NCBI GenBank assembly: GCA_027488735.1
Contig: JAIYBB010000004.1
Coordinates: 124,001 to 188,000, forward strand
From: Comamonadaceae bacterium
GTDB taxonomy: Bacteria > Pseudomonadota > Gammaproteobacteria > Burkholderiales > Burkholderiaceae_C
DNA length: 64,000 bases
Reading direction: 5' to 3'
Below are positions 16,765-25,187 of the stretch, one piece after another (the first letter of the stretch is position 1; every line of letters starts with the position of its first letter). Under the pieces are notes generated by a model. It saw nothing but the letters and a program-made list of their open reading frames with translations. It had not been told where the DNA came from and searched no databases. The translations under genes were made by a program, and so were the position numbers.

Positions 16765-17551
16765 TATTTCCTATGACAAACACGGCGCAGTCCGATTGAT
16801 CACGATCAACCGGGCTGACAAAATGAATTCGCTGGATTTCGCCGCCAACGATGAGTTGATAGACATATGGCACGAGTTTGACCGTGATGACCAAGCGCGT
16901 GTCGCGGTCATCACCGGTGCGGGTGACAAGTCGTTTTGCGCCGGCGCGGATTTGAAAACCTATACCTTGAAATTTGCACAAGCTGCTGCGCCCGAGTTTC
17001 GCGCCAAGTACACCAACGGCCCGGGCTTTGGCGGCATCACCCGTAACCTCGATATAGATAAACCCATTTTGGCTGCGGTGAATGGTTTCGCCATATCCGG
17101 TGGGTTCGAGTTGGCCTTGGCCTGCGATATGCGCTTTTGTTCAGACAACGCAGAGTTCGCCTTGCAAGACGCGAAATGGGGTTTTCATGCCTGCGATGGC
17201 GGCTTGATTCGACTGCCGCAAATTGTTGGCATGGGTCACGCCATGGAAATCATTTTGTCGGGTGAACGTGTCGATGCAGCGCATGCTTACCGCATCGGTT
17301 TGGTTAACCGTGTGTATGCGCCACACGAACTCTTAAGCCAAACTTTGGCGTATGCGCAGATGCTGGCCACACGCGCGCCTTTGTCGCACCGGTTTGCCAA
17401 AGAAGTGGTGCGTCGCTCTATGGGCATGCACATGGGCGAAGCCTTGCAGTGGGAGTCGCGCTCATTCAGAGACGTGGCATTCACCGATGATTTGAAAGAA
17501 GGTCTGGCCTCGTTCAAAGAGCGCAGACCTGCGGATTTCAAAGGCAGTTGA
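16757..17551 (+). CDS. Enoyl-CoA hydratase/isomerase family protein (crotonase)
   Basis: 264 residues from ATG 16757, overlapping the end of the DUF35 gene by eight bases. Oxyanion-hole segments SFCAGADLKTY and NGFAISGGFELALACD are present. At the site where hydratases keep the first catalytic Glu (PE), this protein has Asp-Ala (ALQDAKWGF), and the second Glu region reads HACDGGLIRLPQ. The active site is therefore unlike a standard hydratase and the reaction may differ (lyase, isomerase or hydrolase). It is the last gene of the amide/CoA operon; the next gene converges with only five bases between the stops. Confidence 0.88.
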   Translation: MADISYDKHGAVRLITINRADKMNSLDFAANDELIDIWHEFDRDDQARVAVITGAGDKSFCAGADLKTYTLKFAQAAAPEFRAKYTNGPGFGGITRNLDIDKPILAAVNGFAISGGFELALACDMRFCSDNAEFALQDAKWGFHACDGGLIRLPQIVGMGHAMEIILSGERVDAAHAYRIGLVNRVYAPHELLSQTLAYAQMLATRAPLSHRFAKEVVRRSMGMHMGEALQWESRSFRDVAFTDDLKEGLASFKERRPADFKGS

Positions 17552-17556
17552 ACCGC

Positions 17557-18675
17557 TTAGCTGTTGCCCCACACCTCTTGTGCCGTTTCAATGACCAAAC
17601 GCAATTTGTTGCGCTGATCGTCAACCGCGATGTTGTTGCCGTGCACGGTGCTGGAGAAACCGCATTGGGGTGACAACGCCAACTGCGACAGCGGCGCGTA
17701 CTTGGCGGCTTCGTCAATGCGCCGCTTCAAGTTGTCCTTGGTTTCCATCGCGCCGAATTTGGTCGTGACTAAGCCCAACACAACCAACTTGTCTTTGGCG
17801 AGGTAGCGCAGAGGACGGAAGTCGCCGCTGCGGTCATCGTCGTATTCCAAAAAATACGCGTCAATGTTCATCTCGGACAACAAGGCCTCGGCCACCGGTT
17901 CGTAGTTACCGGCTGCGGCGTGCGTGCTTTTGAAATTGCCACGGCACAAGTGCATAGCCAATGTCATACCTGCGGGTTTGTGCGCGACGACTTTGTTGAT
18001 GAAGGCAGCGTAGCGGTGCGGCAATTCATTGGGGTCGTCACCGCGCGCACGTGCGGCTTCGCGCATTTTGTCGTCGCACAAATAGGCGAGGTTGGTGTCG
18101 TCCATTTGCACATAGGTGCAACCGGCAGCGGCCAGTGAGCGCAATTCGTCGCCGTAGGCCTTGGCCACATCGTCATAAAAAGACGGGTCAAGTTCGGGGT
18201 AAGCGTCTTTGCTGATGCCTGCACGACCGCCGCGAAAGTGCAGCATGGTCGGTGAGGGAATCGTCACCTTGGGCGTGCTGCCTTTGGCGATTTGCGATTT
18301 CAAATAATTGAAGTCAGCCAGTTGAATGTCTTTCACATGCCGCACTTTGTCGATCACGCGGATCACGGGTGGCGCGAGTTCTTGCGTGCCGTCGGGGCGT
18401 TCGATCGTCACTGGTATGTCGGTTTTCACGCCGCCCATTTGCTCCAAAAAGTCGATGTGGAAATAGGTGCGGCGGAACTCGCCGTCGGTGATGGACTTCA
18501 AGCCCACGTCTTCTTGGAATTGGATGATTTCGGTGATCGCTTTGTCTTCCACCAAGCGCAATTGCTCGGGCGTGATCTGACCCTTGGTTTTTTGCTCGCG
18601 GGCTTCAAGCAAGTAGGCAGGTCGCAAAAAACTGCCGACATGGTCAAAGCGGGCGGGAATATGGGGCGTGGTCAT
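17557..18675 (-). CDS. Stand-alone MetE C-terminal-like (cobalamin-independent methionine synthase family) protein
   Basis: 372 residues from the ATG at 18675, chosen for the CCAGGAGAACCC ribosome-binding site. It begins PARFDHVGSFLRP, the family hallmark. Metal-binding residues are visible: MHLCRGN (HxC) and SPQCGF near the C-terminus. QMDDTNLAYL lies in the middle. Proteins of this half-size UROD/MetE group transfer methyl or alkyl groups to thiols; YxjG/YxjH-like members act on homocysteine. It diverges from a GntR/FCD regulator, and a GTATAC box overlaps a likely -10 (TATACT) about 42 bases before the start, so that regulator probably controls it. The true methyl donor is unknown. Confidence 0.85.
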   Translation of the reverse strand: MTTPHIPARFDHVGSFLRPAYLLEAREQKTKGQITPEQLRLVEDKAITEIIQFQEDVGLKSITDGEFRRTYFHIDFLEQMGGVKTDIPVTIERPDGTQELAPPVIRVIDKVRHVKDIQLADFNYLKSQIAKGSTPKVTIPSPTMLHFRGGRAGISKDAYPELDPSFYDDVAKAYGDELRSLAAAGCTYVQMDDTNLAYLCDDKMREAARARGDDPNELPHRYAAFINKVVAHKPAGMTLAMHLCRGNFKSTHAAAGNYEPVAEALLSEMNIDAYFLEYDDDRSGDFRPLRYLAKDKLVVLGLVTTKFGAMETKDNLKRRIDEAAKYAPLSQLALSPQCGFSSTVHGNNIAVDDQRNKLRLVIETAQEVWGNS

Positions 18676-18718
18676 GGGTTCTCCTGGGCAGTTGAAGGGT
18701 GGGTCAGAACGCGGCGAA

Positions 18719-18789
18719 GTATACATAAACCGCCAAAAATACGTTAAATTTCCATTTTTTCGCCAGTTTATAAGGCTTGTTGTATACAA
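18719..18789. promoter_or_regulatory. Paired GTATAC boxes, candidate operator of the divergent GntR/FCD regulator
   Basis: Two similar palindromic boxes stand in the 117-base divergent gap: AAGTATACAT (core 18719-18724) and the perfect palindrome TTGTATACAA (18780-18789). Their centres are 63 bases apart, close to six helical turns. The left box overlaps a TATACT -10 for the minus-strand gene; the right one overlaps a possible TATACA -10 for the regulator. FCD-type GntR proteins typically bind short palindromes of this kind, so autoregulation plus control of the MetE-like gene is inferred. Confidence 0.55.
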
Positions 18790-18792
18790 TTT

Positions 18793-19602
18793 ATGCAAAT
18801 TGTTTCCTGCATTGACTTGCTGACTTACCCATTGAACACCCTGGATTCCACCCCTTTGCCTTCTGAAGCGGCGCCCGGTCATTCGCAAGCCGTCCGGGCG
18901 CAATTGCGTTTGCGCGAGATGATTTTGGCGGCCGAGTTGCCCGCAGGTTCGCGTATCGCAGAACTGACATTGGTGGACAAACTCGGTGTGTCGCGCACGC
19001 CCATTCGCACCGCATTGATGAAGCTTGAGCAAGAGGGTTTGCTTGAAGCCTTGGCCAACGGCGGATATGCAGTGCGCACTTTCACCGAGCAAGATGTGTC
19101 AGATGCCATCGAATTGCGCGGCACGCTTGAAGGACTGGCCGCGCGTTTGGCGGCAGAGCGCGGATGCGCGCCGGTGTTGCTGGCCGAGGCGCGTGCTTGT
19201 TTGCTGAACATTGACCAGTTGCTGGCCACCGGCAGTTTGAACGAAGACGCTTTCGGTGCTTATGTGACGCAGAACGAAAAATTCCATGCCTTGTTGCAAG
19301 ACATGGCCGGCAGCGACGTGTTGCGTCGCGAATGGGAACGCGTGGTTGGTTTGCCATTTGCCTCGCCATCTGGTTTTGTGGTGAGCCAAGCCCACAGTCC
19401 ACAGGCGCGTGACATGCTGATCGTGGCGCAAGACCAGCATCACCAAGTGTTGCAAGCTATCGAGCGGCGCGAAGGCGCACGGGCCGAGGCCATCATGCGC
19501 GAGCATTCACGCTTGGCGCAGCGCAACCTGAGCGACGCCATGCGCAGTACCCAAGCCGAGCAATTGCCCGGCGTGAAATTGATCAGGCGCAGCCACCGAT
19601 GA
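18793..19602 (+). CDS. GntR family transcriptional regulator, FCD (FadR-like) subfamily
   Basis: 269 residues if begun at ATG 18793. An N-terminal winged helix (about residues 30-95) carries LRLREMILAAELPAGSRIAE and SRTPIRTALMKLEQEGLLE. The C-terminal all-helical FCD ligand domain contains the metal/ligand residues typical of the family (LRGTLEGLAARLAAERG, NEKFHALL, HHQVLQAIERR). The ATG lies three bases after a perfect TTGTATACAA palindrome and within about ten bases of a possible -10, so the message would be nearly leaderless; a start at one of the downstream TTG codons is a real alternative. It probably senses an organic acid and controls the MetE-like gene, and perhaps the TRAP/lig genes downstream. 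Confidence 0.9.
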   Translation: MQIVSCIDLLTYPLNTLDSTPLPSEAAPGHSQAVRAQLRLREMILAAELPAGSRIAELTLVDKLGVSRTPIRTALMKLEQEGLLEALANGGYAVRTFTEQDVSDAIELRGTLEGLAARLAAERGCAPVLLAEARACLLNIDQLLATGSLNEDAFGAYVTQNEKFHALLQDMAGSDVLRREWERVVGLPFASPSGFVVSQAHSPQARDMLIVAQDQHHQVLQAIERREGARAEAIMREHSRLAQRNLSDAMRSTQAEQLPGVKLIRRSHR

Positions 19603-19653
19603 AGGGCTTGGGCAGTCACTCCGCTGGTGACCTCGGCGCTGTGCTTGGATCAG

Positions 19654-19681
19654 TTTTACATCGGTGTCTAAACGGTATAGT
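19654..19681 (+). promoter_or_regulatory. Candidate sigma-70 promoter for the TRAP/lig operon
   Basis: TTTTAC (19654-19659) and TATAGT (19676-19681) are separated by 16 bases, 60 bases before the TRAP binding-protein gene. The 138-base gap holds no other obvious element. The -35 match is weak, so this is only a suggestion. Confidence 0.3.
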
Positions 19682-19740
19682 CTGCGTTGCTAAGGCTCAA
19701 GATTGCCTAGATGTTTTCTCCCTTCATAAATGAGTAAGCC

Positions 19741-20772
19741 ATGCTGAATCACTTGCGTTTATCGGTGTTGTTTGTTGGATGTGTGTCGGTTTCGTGGATG
19801 GCCAGCGCGCAAGAAGTGGTGCTGAAGTTTCACCATATTTGGCCCTCCACAGCGATGGCGCCGACGCGCGTGATTGGCCCTTGGTGCGAGAAGATTGCCG
19901 CCGAATCCAAAAACCTTGTGAAGTGCCAGTTGCTGCCCGCCATGTCTGGCGGTGGCACACCCGCCCAATTGGTCGACAGGGTGCGTGATGGGGTAGACGA
20001 CTTGGTCGTCACCTTGCCCGGTTACACCGCAGGGCGTTTTCCGGCCATGGAAGTGTTTGAGCTGCCTTTTTTGACCAACTCCGCCGAAGTGGCCGCTTCA
20101 GCAGCCTGGGACTATTTGCAAAAAAATGCACACAAAGAATTTCCTGGCACCAAAATTTTGGCTGTTTGGGTGCATGACGAAGGCTATACCCACACCGCTT
20201 CCAAACAAATCAAGACCTTGGATGATTTCAAAGGACTCAAGATGCGGGCCCCGACCCGTTTGACCAACAAGTTATTGGCCAAACTGGGTGCGACACCGGT
20301 GGGCATGCCGGTGCCAGCCGTGGCAGACGCGTTGTCCAAGGGAACCATCGACGGGTTCTTGCTGCCATGGGAAGTCATCCCAGGGTTCAAGTTACAAGAG
20401 ATGACCAAGTTCCATACCGAAACACATCCTTCCAAACCCGCCATGTATTCGGCTGTCTTCATTTTTGCCATGAACCAATCGCGTTATGACAGCTTGCCCG
20501 CAGACGCCAAAGCCGTGATTGATCGCAACAGTGGTGCTGCCTTATCCAAGCAGATCGGCAAGATTTGGGACGAGAGCCAAGGCGCGGGCCGTAAATCTGC
20601 GCAATCACGCGGCAACACCATTCTGGTGCTGTCTGCCGCCGAGACAGACCAATGGATGAAAGCCGCAGCGCCGTTGCGAGAGGAATGGTTTGACGAAGTG
20701 GGGCGGCGCGGATTGAATGGCCGTCAATTGCTACAGGACGCCACTGACTTGTTGGCCAAATACAAAAAGTGA
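19741..20772 (+). CDS. TRAP transporter substrate-binding protein, DctP family
   Basis: 343 residues with a Sec signal peptide (LRLSVLFVGCVSVSWMASA, cut before QEVVLKF). The DctP fold is recognisable from LKFHHIWPSTAMAPTRVI at the start of the mature protein and from FKGLKMRAPTRLTNKLLAKL, which carries the Arg that usually clamps the ligand carboxylate. It delivers an organic acid to the membrane subunits encoded next. Because the lig genes follow, an aromatic acid such as protocatechuate is a fair guess for the ligand, not more. Confidence 0.9.
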   Translation: MLNHLRLSVLFVGCVSVSWMASAQEVVLKFHHIWPSTAMAPTRVIGPWCEKIAAESKNLVKCQLLPAMSGGGTPAQLVDRVRDGVDDLVVTLPGYTAGRFPAMEVFELPFLTNSAEVAASAAWDYLQKNAHKEFPGTKILAVWVHDEGYTHTASKQIKTLDDFKGLKMRAPTRLTNKLLAKLGATPVGMPVPAVADALSKGTIDGFLLPWEVIPGFKLQEMTKFHTETHPSKPAMYSAVFIFAMNQSRYDSLPADAKAVIDRNSGAALSKQIGKIWDESQGAGRKSAQSRGNTILVLSAAETDQWMKAAAPLREEWFDEVGRRGLNGRQLLQDATDLLAKYKK

Positions 20773-21272
20773 ATAGCCTTTTGTCACGTCTGTGCGCATG
20801 GTGCGCCATGGCAGGCGCTGCTTTTGCCTTGATGATCGGTGCCATGACCACTTGGAGTGTGATTGGTCGCGCCCTGTTTCAGGCTCCGCTGCAAGGTGAC
20901 GTTGAAATGGTGCAAATGGGTATTGCGCTCAGCCTCTCGCTGTGCCTGCCTTGGTGCCAATGGCGCGTCGCCAATATTTTTGTTGATTTCTTCACACAAA
21001 GCGCTTCCCAAAAATCTATCTCCAGACTCGATGCATTAGGCAGTGTGTTGTTGGCGCTGATGTATGCAGTGCTGTCTTGGCGGTCTGCGGCCGGTGCGGC
21101 TGTCGCTTACGAATCTTTTGAAGCCACCATGATTTTGGGTTTGCCTATGTGGTGGGCGTATGCATGCCTGGCCCCGGGCTTGGCATTGGCAGCTTTCGTG
21201 GCTTTGTTTCAGGCTTGGCAGTTGGCTCAGGGTCGTTCCTTGGCAGATTTGCAAGGCGAGGTTTCAGCATGA
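20769..21272 (+). CDS. TRAP transporter small permease, DctQ family
   Basis: 167 residues from GTG 20769, which overlaps the stop of the binding-protein gene (GTGA). Four hydrophobic segments are visible, with the family region MVQMGIALSLSLCLPWCQWRVANIFVDFF. The length and helix count fit DctQ, the small subunit that joins the large permease. Translational coupling on both sides supports one TRAP unit. Confidence 0.85.
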   Translation: MNSLLSRLCAWCAMAGAAFALMIGAMTTWSVIGRALFQAPLQGDVEMVQMGIALSLSLCLPWCQWRVANIFVDFFTQSASQKSISRLDALGSVLLALMYAVLSWRSAAGAAVAYESFEATMILGLPMWWAYACLAPGLALAAFVALFQAWQLAQGRSLADLQGEVSA

Positions 21273-22591
21273 CCTCGCCCACCGCCGTTGGCTTGGGCAT
21301 GTTTGCCCTGATGCTCTTGATGATGGCTGTGCGTGTGCCGATTGCTGCGGCCATGTTCATACCCGGTGCCTTGGGATATTGGGCGATCAACAACGAAATG
21401 GCCTTACTCAATTTGCTCAAAGGCAGTGCAGTCGCGCGTTTGACGGTTTACGAATTGAGTGTCATTCCCTTGTTTTTATTGATGGGAAATTTCGCTACAC
21501 AAGGCGGTTTAAGCCGCGACTTGTTTCGCGCAGCATCCGCCTTGATGGGGCATGTGCGTGGTGGTCTGGCCATGGCCGCCATCTTGAGCGCGGCAGCTTT
21601 TGGTGCGGTATGTGGATCTTCTGTGGCGACATCGGCAACGATCACGCAGGTGGCTTATCCGGAGATGAAAGCCCATGGTTACATGGGTCGCTTGTCTACT
21701 GCCACCCTGGCCACCGGTGGCACCTTGGGTATTTTGATCCCGCCTTCGGTGCCCTTGGTGGTGTATGCCATATTGACCGAGCAAAACATTGCCAAGCTGT
21801 TTGCTGCGGCCATCGTTCCCGGCATCTTGGCTGCGCTGGGTTACATGTTGGTTATTTCTTTGTATTGCAGATTCCGTCCGGAAATGGCCCCGCTCAGCGA
21901 AAAGTCAACGGTTGCTCAGCGCTGGGAAGCGCTATGGAAAATATGGCCGATCCTCATGATTTTTGTGGTGGTGTTTGGTGGTATTTACGGCGGCATATTT
22001 TCTCCCACAGAAGGGGCGGCCATTGGCGCGTTGCTGACATTTGCTATCGGGTTGGCGCGAGGTGAACTCAAAGGTGCAGGCATGCGACAAGCCCTGCTCA
22101 GCACGGCAGAAACCAGCGCCATGGTGTTCATGATTTTTTTGGGCGCAGACATGATGAATGCCGCGCTGGCTTTGTCTGCCATGCCGTCGATGGTGGCCGA
22201 CTGGGTAAGCCATTTGCCTGTGGCCCCAATTGTGGTGGTGATGGCCGTGATGGTGTTGTACGTGGTGCTGGGTTGCGTCATGGATGAGTTGTCTGTGTTG
22301 TTGCTGACCATTCCCGTTATTTTTCCGGCCATCATGCAACTCGATTTATGGGGCTTGCCCACAGAACTCAAAGCCATTTGGTTTGGTATTTTGGTGTTGA
22401 TGACGGTGGGCATCGGTTTGATTGCGCCGCCAGTGGGGCTGAATGTGTATGTGGTGAATAACTTGGCGCGTGAAGTTCCCATGTCTGAAACATACAAAGG
22501 TGTGTTTCCTTTTCTGGCGTGGGATGTGCTGCGTTTGTTGTTGCTGTTGTTCTTTCCCGGTGTGTGTTTGTGGTTGGTGAGAATGATGTGA
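21269..22591 (+). CDS. TRAP transporter large permease, DctM family
   Basis: 440 residues from ATG 21269, chosen because it overlaps the dctQ-like stop (ATGA); an in-frame start at 21149 would add sequence lying wholly inside dctQ. It has about twelve hydrophobic segments and the DctM features FGAVCGSSVATSATI, ATLATGGTLGILIPPSVPLVVY and, late, GLIAPPVGLNVYVVNN. It is the ion-coupled transport channel. Its stop overlaps the start of the prepilin peptidase gene (TGATG), an unusual partner. Confidence 0.92.
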   Translation: MTSPTAVGLGMFALMLLMMAVRVPIAAAMFIPGALGYWAINNEMALLNLLKGSAVARLTVYELSVIPLFLLMGNFATQGGLSRDLFRAASALMGHVRGGLAMAAILSAAAFGAVCGSSVATSATITQVAYPEMKAHGYMGRLSTATLATGGTLGILIPPSVPLVVYAILTEQNIAKLFAAAIVPGILAALGYMLVISLYCRFRPEMAPLSEKSTVAQRWEALWKIWPILMIFVVVFGGIYGGIFSPTEGAAIGALLTFAIGLARGELKGAGMRQALLSTAETSAMVFMIFLGADMMNAALALSAMPSMVADWVSHLPVAPIVVVMAVMVLYVVLGCVMDELSVLLLTIPVIFPAIMQLDLWGLPTELKAIWFGILVLMTVGIGLIAPPVGLNVYVVNNLAREVPMSETYKGVFPFLAWDVLRLLLLLFFPGVCLWLVRMM

Positions 22592-23433
22592 TGGACGTTT
22601 TTGACACCTTGCCTTGGGCGTGGCCGCTTGCTGCAGGATTGGTGGGGTTGCAAATTGGCAGCTTCATCAATTTGCTGGTGTGGCGACTGCCGCAAATGAT
22701 GCAACACCAGTGGCAACGTGAATTTGCATTGGCCCATCAGCAGCAAGACCCTGCACTGCCTGTCTTTAATTTGGCGATGCCACGGTCGCATTGCACCACG
22801 TGTCACACACCATTGCGGGTGCGTGATTTGGTGCCGGTGCTGAGTTATCTATGGCTCAAAGGTCGTTGTGGCTTTTGCGAAGCCAAAGTGTCCTGGCGTT
22901 ATCCCTTGGTGGAAACAGTGGTGGCTTTGTTGTGGGCGGCTTGTGCCTGGTATGCAGGCATGTCTGCAACGGCATTGGCTTGGGCGTTATGTGCCACAGT
23001 GTTGATCGCTTTGGCGTTGATAGATGCAGACACCATGCTGTTACCCGATAGCCTCACGCTTCCCTTGATGTGGGGCGGCATGTTGTGTGCATCCTTGGGA
23101 TGGATACAGTTGTCGTTGGAACAAAGTGTGTGGGGCGCGGCTTTGGGGTATGGCTTGCTGTGGTCTGTGCAAGCAGTGTTTGGTTGGTTCACGGGTAAGC
23201 AAGGCATGGGCGAGGGCGACTTCAAGTTGCTGGCGGCACTGGGTGCTTGGTTGGGCTGGACCGCTCTGCCTACACTGGTGTTACTGGCGTCAGTCAGCGG
23301 CGTTGTTTTCGCTATCTATAAACGCCTCAAGGGGCGAATGAAGGCTGGGGAACCCTTGCCTTTTGGTCCGCACCTTGTGCTGGGTGCGGGTTTGTTCAAA
23401 GTATTTTTGCCATTGAATATGTTGGGCATATAG
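22591..23433 (+). CDS. pilD: Type IV prepilin peptidase/N-methyltransferase (PilD family)
   Basis: 280 residues from ATG 22591; the frame is open further upstream, but that part lies inside the TRAP permease gene. The N-terminal segment LQIGSFINLLVWRLPQMM and the cytoplasmic zinc loop CTTC...CGFC (residues about 70-120) mark the methyltransferase half. The two catalytic aspartates lie in ALIDADTMLLPDSLTLP and GMGEGDFKLLAALGAW. It is a complete bifunctional enzyme that cleaves and methylates type IV pilins or type II pseudopilins in the inner membrane. Such genes normally sit with pilB/pilC; here it is coupled by one base to a TRAP gene and lies 31 bases before ligJ. Confidence 0.9.
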   Translation: MDVFDTLPWAWPLAAGLVGLQIGSFINLLVWRLPQMMQHQWQREFALAHQQQDPALPVFNLAMPRSHCTTCHTPLRVRDLVPVLSYLWLKGRCGFCEAKVSWRYPLVETVVALLWAACAWYAGMSATALAWALCATVLIALALIDADTMLLPDSLTLPLMWGGMLCASLGWIQLSLEQSVWGAALGYGLLWSVQAVFGWFTGKQGMGEGDFKLLAALGAWLGWTALPTLVLLASVSGVVFAIYKRLKGRMKAGEPLPFGPHLVLGAGLFKVFLPLNMLGI

Positions 23434-23464
23434 CCCGCTCATACAGTGATTTAGGAGTTGAGTG

Positions 23465-24499
23465 ATGGGTTTGGTTATTGATTGTCATGGCCACTACACG
23501 ACTGCGCCCAAGGCGCTTGAAGCGTGGCGAAATCGCCAGATTGCTGGCATCAAAGATCCGACATGCATGCCGCGTGCCGATGAATTGCAAATCAGCGACG
23601 ATGAATTGCGGGAAAGTATAGAAAGCAATCAGTTGCGTTTGATGAAAGAGCGTGGCAGCGATGTCACCTTGTTCTCGCCGCGTGCTTCCTTCATGGCGCA
23701 CCACATCGGGGACTTTGGCGTGTCCTCCACCTGGGCTGCCATTTGTAACGAGTTGTGTTTTCGTGTCTCCACTCTGTTTCCGGATCACTTTGTGCCCGTG
23801 GCCATGCTGCCGCAGTCTCCCGGTGTGGACCCAGCTACTTGCATTCCCGAGTTGGAAAAATGCGTCAAAGAATACGGCGCAGTCGGTATCAACCTCAACC
23901 CCGACCCTTCCGGCGGTCATTGGACCAGCCCGCCTTTGAGCGACAAACACTGGTACCCGATTTTTGAAAAAATGGTCGAGTACGACTTACCCGCCATGAT
24001 CCATGTGTCCACCAGTTGCAATGCGTGTTTTCACACCACGGGCGCGCATTATTTGAATGCGGACACCACGGCTTTCATGCAATGCCTGACCAGCGATTTG
24101 TTCAAAGATTTTCCGACGCTGAAGTTTTTGATTCCACACGGCGGCGGCGCGGTGCCTTACCACTGGGGACGTTTTCGTGGTTTGGCGCAAGAACTGAAAA
24201 AGCCTTTGCTTGAAGAGCATCTGTTGAACAATATTTATTTCGATACCTGCGTTTACCACCAGCCCGGTATCGATTTACTCAACACCGTCATACCGGTGAA
24301 AAACGTGTTGTTTGCGTCTGAAATGATTGGGGCGGTGCGCGGTATAGATCCTCAAACCGGACACTATTACGACGACACCAAACGCTATATTGAAAACAGT
24401 TTGATCTTGGACGGCTACGACCGTGAATTGATTTACGAAGGCAATGTACGCAGGGTGTTCAGCCGCTTAGACACCCGACTCAAACAGAAAGGTTTGTGA
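23465..24499 (+). CDS. ligJ: 4-oxalomesaconate hydratase
   Basis: 344 residues from ATG 23465 (GTG 23462 also in frame). This amidohydrolase-fold enzyme adds water to 4-oxalomesaconate, giving 4-carboxy-4-hydroxy-2-oxoadipate in the protocatechuate 4,5-cleavage pathway. Visible features are the metal motif DCHGHY at the N-terminus, [28 protein letters not shown] and [15 protein letters not shown], all as expected for LigJ. Identification is strengthened by ligK directly after it and by the whole set ligIABC downstream. Confidence 0.92.
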   Translation: MGLVIDCHGHYTTAPKALEAWRNRQIAGIKDPTCMPRADELQISDDELRESIESNQLRLMKERGSDVTLFSPRASFMAHHIGDFGVSSTWAAICNELCFRVSTLFPDHFVPVAMLPQSPGVDPATCIPELEKCVKEYGAVGINLNPDPSGGHWTSPPLSDKHWYPIFEKMVEYDLPAMIHVSTSCNACFHTTGAHYLNADTTAFMQCLTSDLFKDFPTLKFLIPHGGGAVPYHWGRFRGLAQELKKPLLEEHLLNNIYFDTCVYHQPGIDLLNTVIPVKNVLFASEMIGAVRGIDPQTGHYYDDTKRYIENSLILDGYDRELIYEGNVRRVFSRLDTRLKQKGL

Positions 24500-24500
24500 C

Positions 24501-25187
24501 ATGCACTATCCACTGGGAACCGTGAAGCGCCATATTGTTCGTGCAGACCCATCTGTCGCAGAGAGACTCGGTCAATTCGGCGTCGCGACAGTGCACGAAG
24601 CCATGGGGCGTTTGGGTTTGATGCACACCATCATGCGCCCGATTTACGCTGGTGCGCGCGTCAGCGGAACCGCAGTCACCGTGTTGCTGCACCCGGGCGA
24701 CAACTGGATGATGCACGTGGTGGCAGAGCAAATCCAGCCCGGCGACATCGTGGTGGCTGCCATCACAGCACCTTGCACCGATGGTTATTTCGGTGACTTG
24801 CTCGCCACCTCCTTCATGGCGCGCGGTGCACGTGCTTTGGTGATTGATGCGGGCGTGCGCGATGTGTCTGAGCTTACGCAAATGGGATTCCCCGTGTGGA
24901 GCCGCGCCATCAGCGCCAAAGGCACCATCAAAGCCACGGTCGGTTCAGTGAATGTGCCGGTGGTGTGTGCAGGCGCAGCTGTCACACCCGGCGACGTCAT
25001 CGTTGCAGATGACGATGGTGTGGTGGTAGTGCCCGCATCCATTGCTCAGCAAGTGGCAGATGCAGCAGCAGCGCGCGAGGCACTTGAAGGTGAAAAGCGT
25101 GCCAAGCTGGCATCCGGTGTGTTGGGCCTGGACATGTACAAGATGCGCGAAGGCTTGGAGAAGGCCGGTTTGAAGTACATCGATTGA
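24501..25187 (+). CDS. ligK: 4-carboxy-4-hydroxy-2-oxoadipate (CHA/HMG) aldolase
   Basis: 228 residues, the usual LigK/ProA size. It is a class II, divalent-metal aldolase of the RraA-like fold: the motif [20 protein letters not shown] followed by GVRDVSEL carries the Arg-Asp metal/substrate residues. It cleaves 4-carboxy-4-hydroxy-2-oxoadipate into pyruvate and oxaloacetate, the last step of the pathway, and these enzymes can also decarboxylate oxaloacetate. It starts one base after the ligJ stop codon and overlaps the ligI start by one base. Confidence 0.93.
   Translation: MHYPLGTVKRHIVRADPSVAERLGQFGVATVHEAMGRLGLMHTIMRPIYAGARVSGTAVTVLLHPGDNWMMHVVAEQIQPGDIVVAAITAPCTDGYFGDLLATSFMARGARALVIDAGVRDVSELTQMGFPVWSRAISAKGTIKATVGSVNVPVVCAGAAVTPGDVIVADDDGVVVVPASIAQQVADAAAAREALEGEKRAKLASGVLGLDMYKMREGLEKAGLKYID

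Noticed and set aside
18676..19092. Upstream extension of the MetE-like gene
   Set aside because: It would cross the divergent promoter region and the regulator gene; the ATG at 18675 has a strong ribosome-binding site and the conserved family N-terminus.
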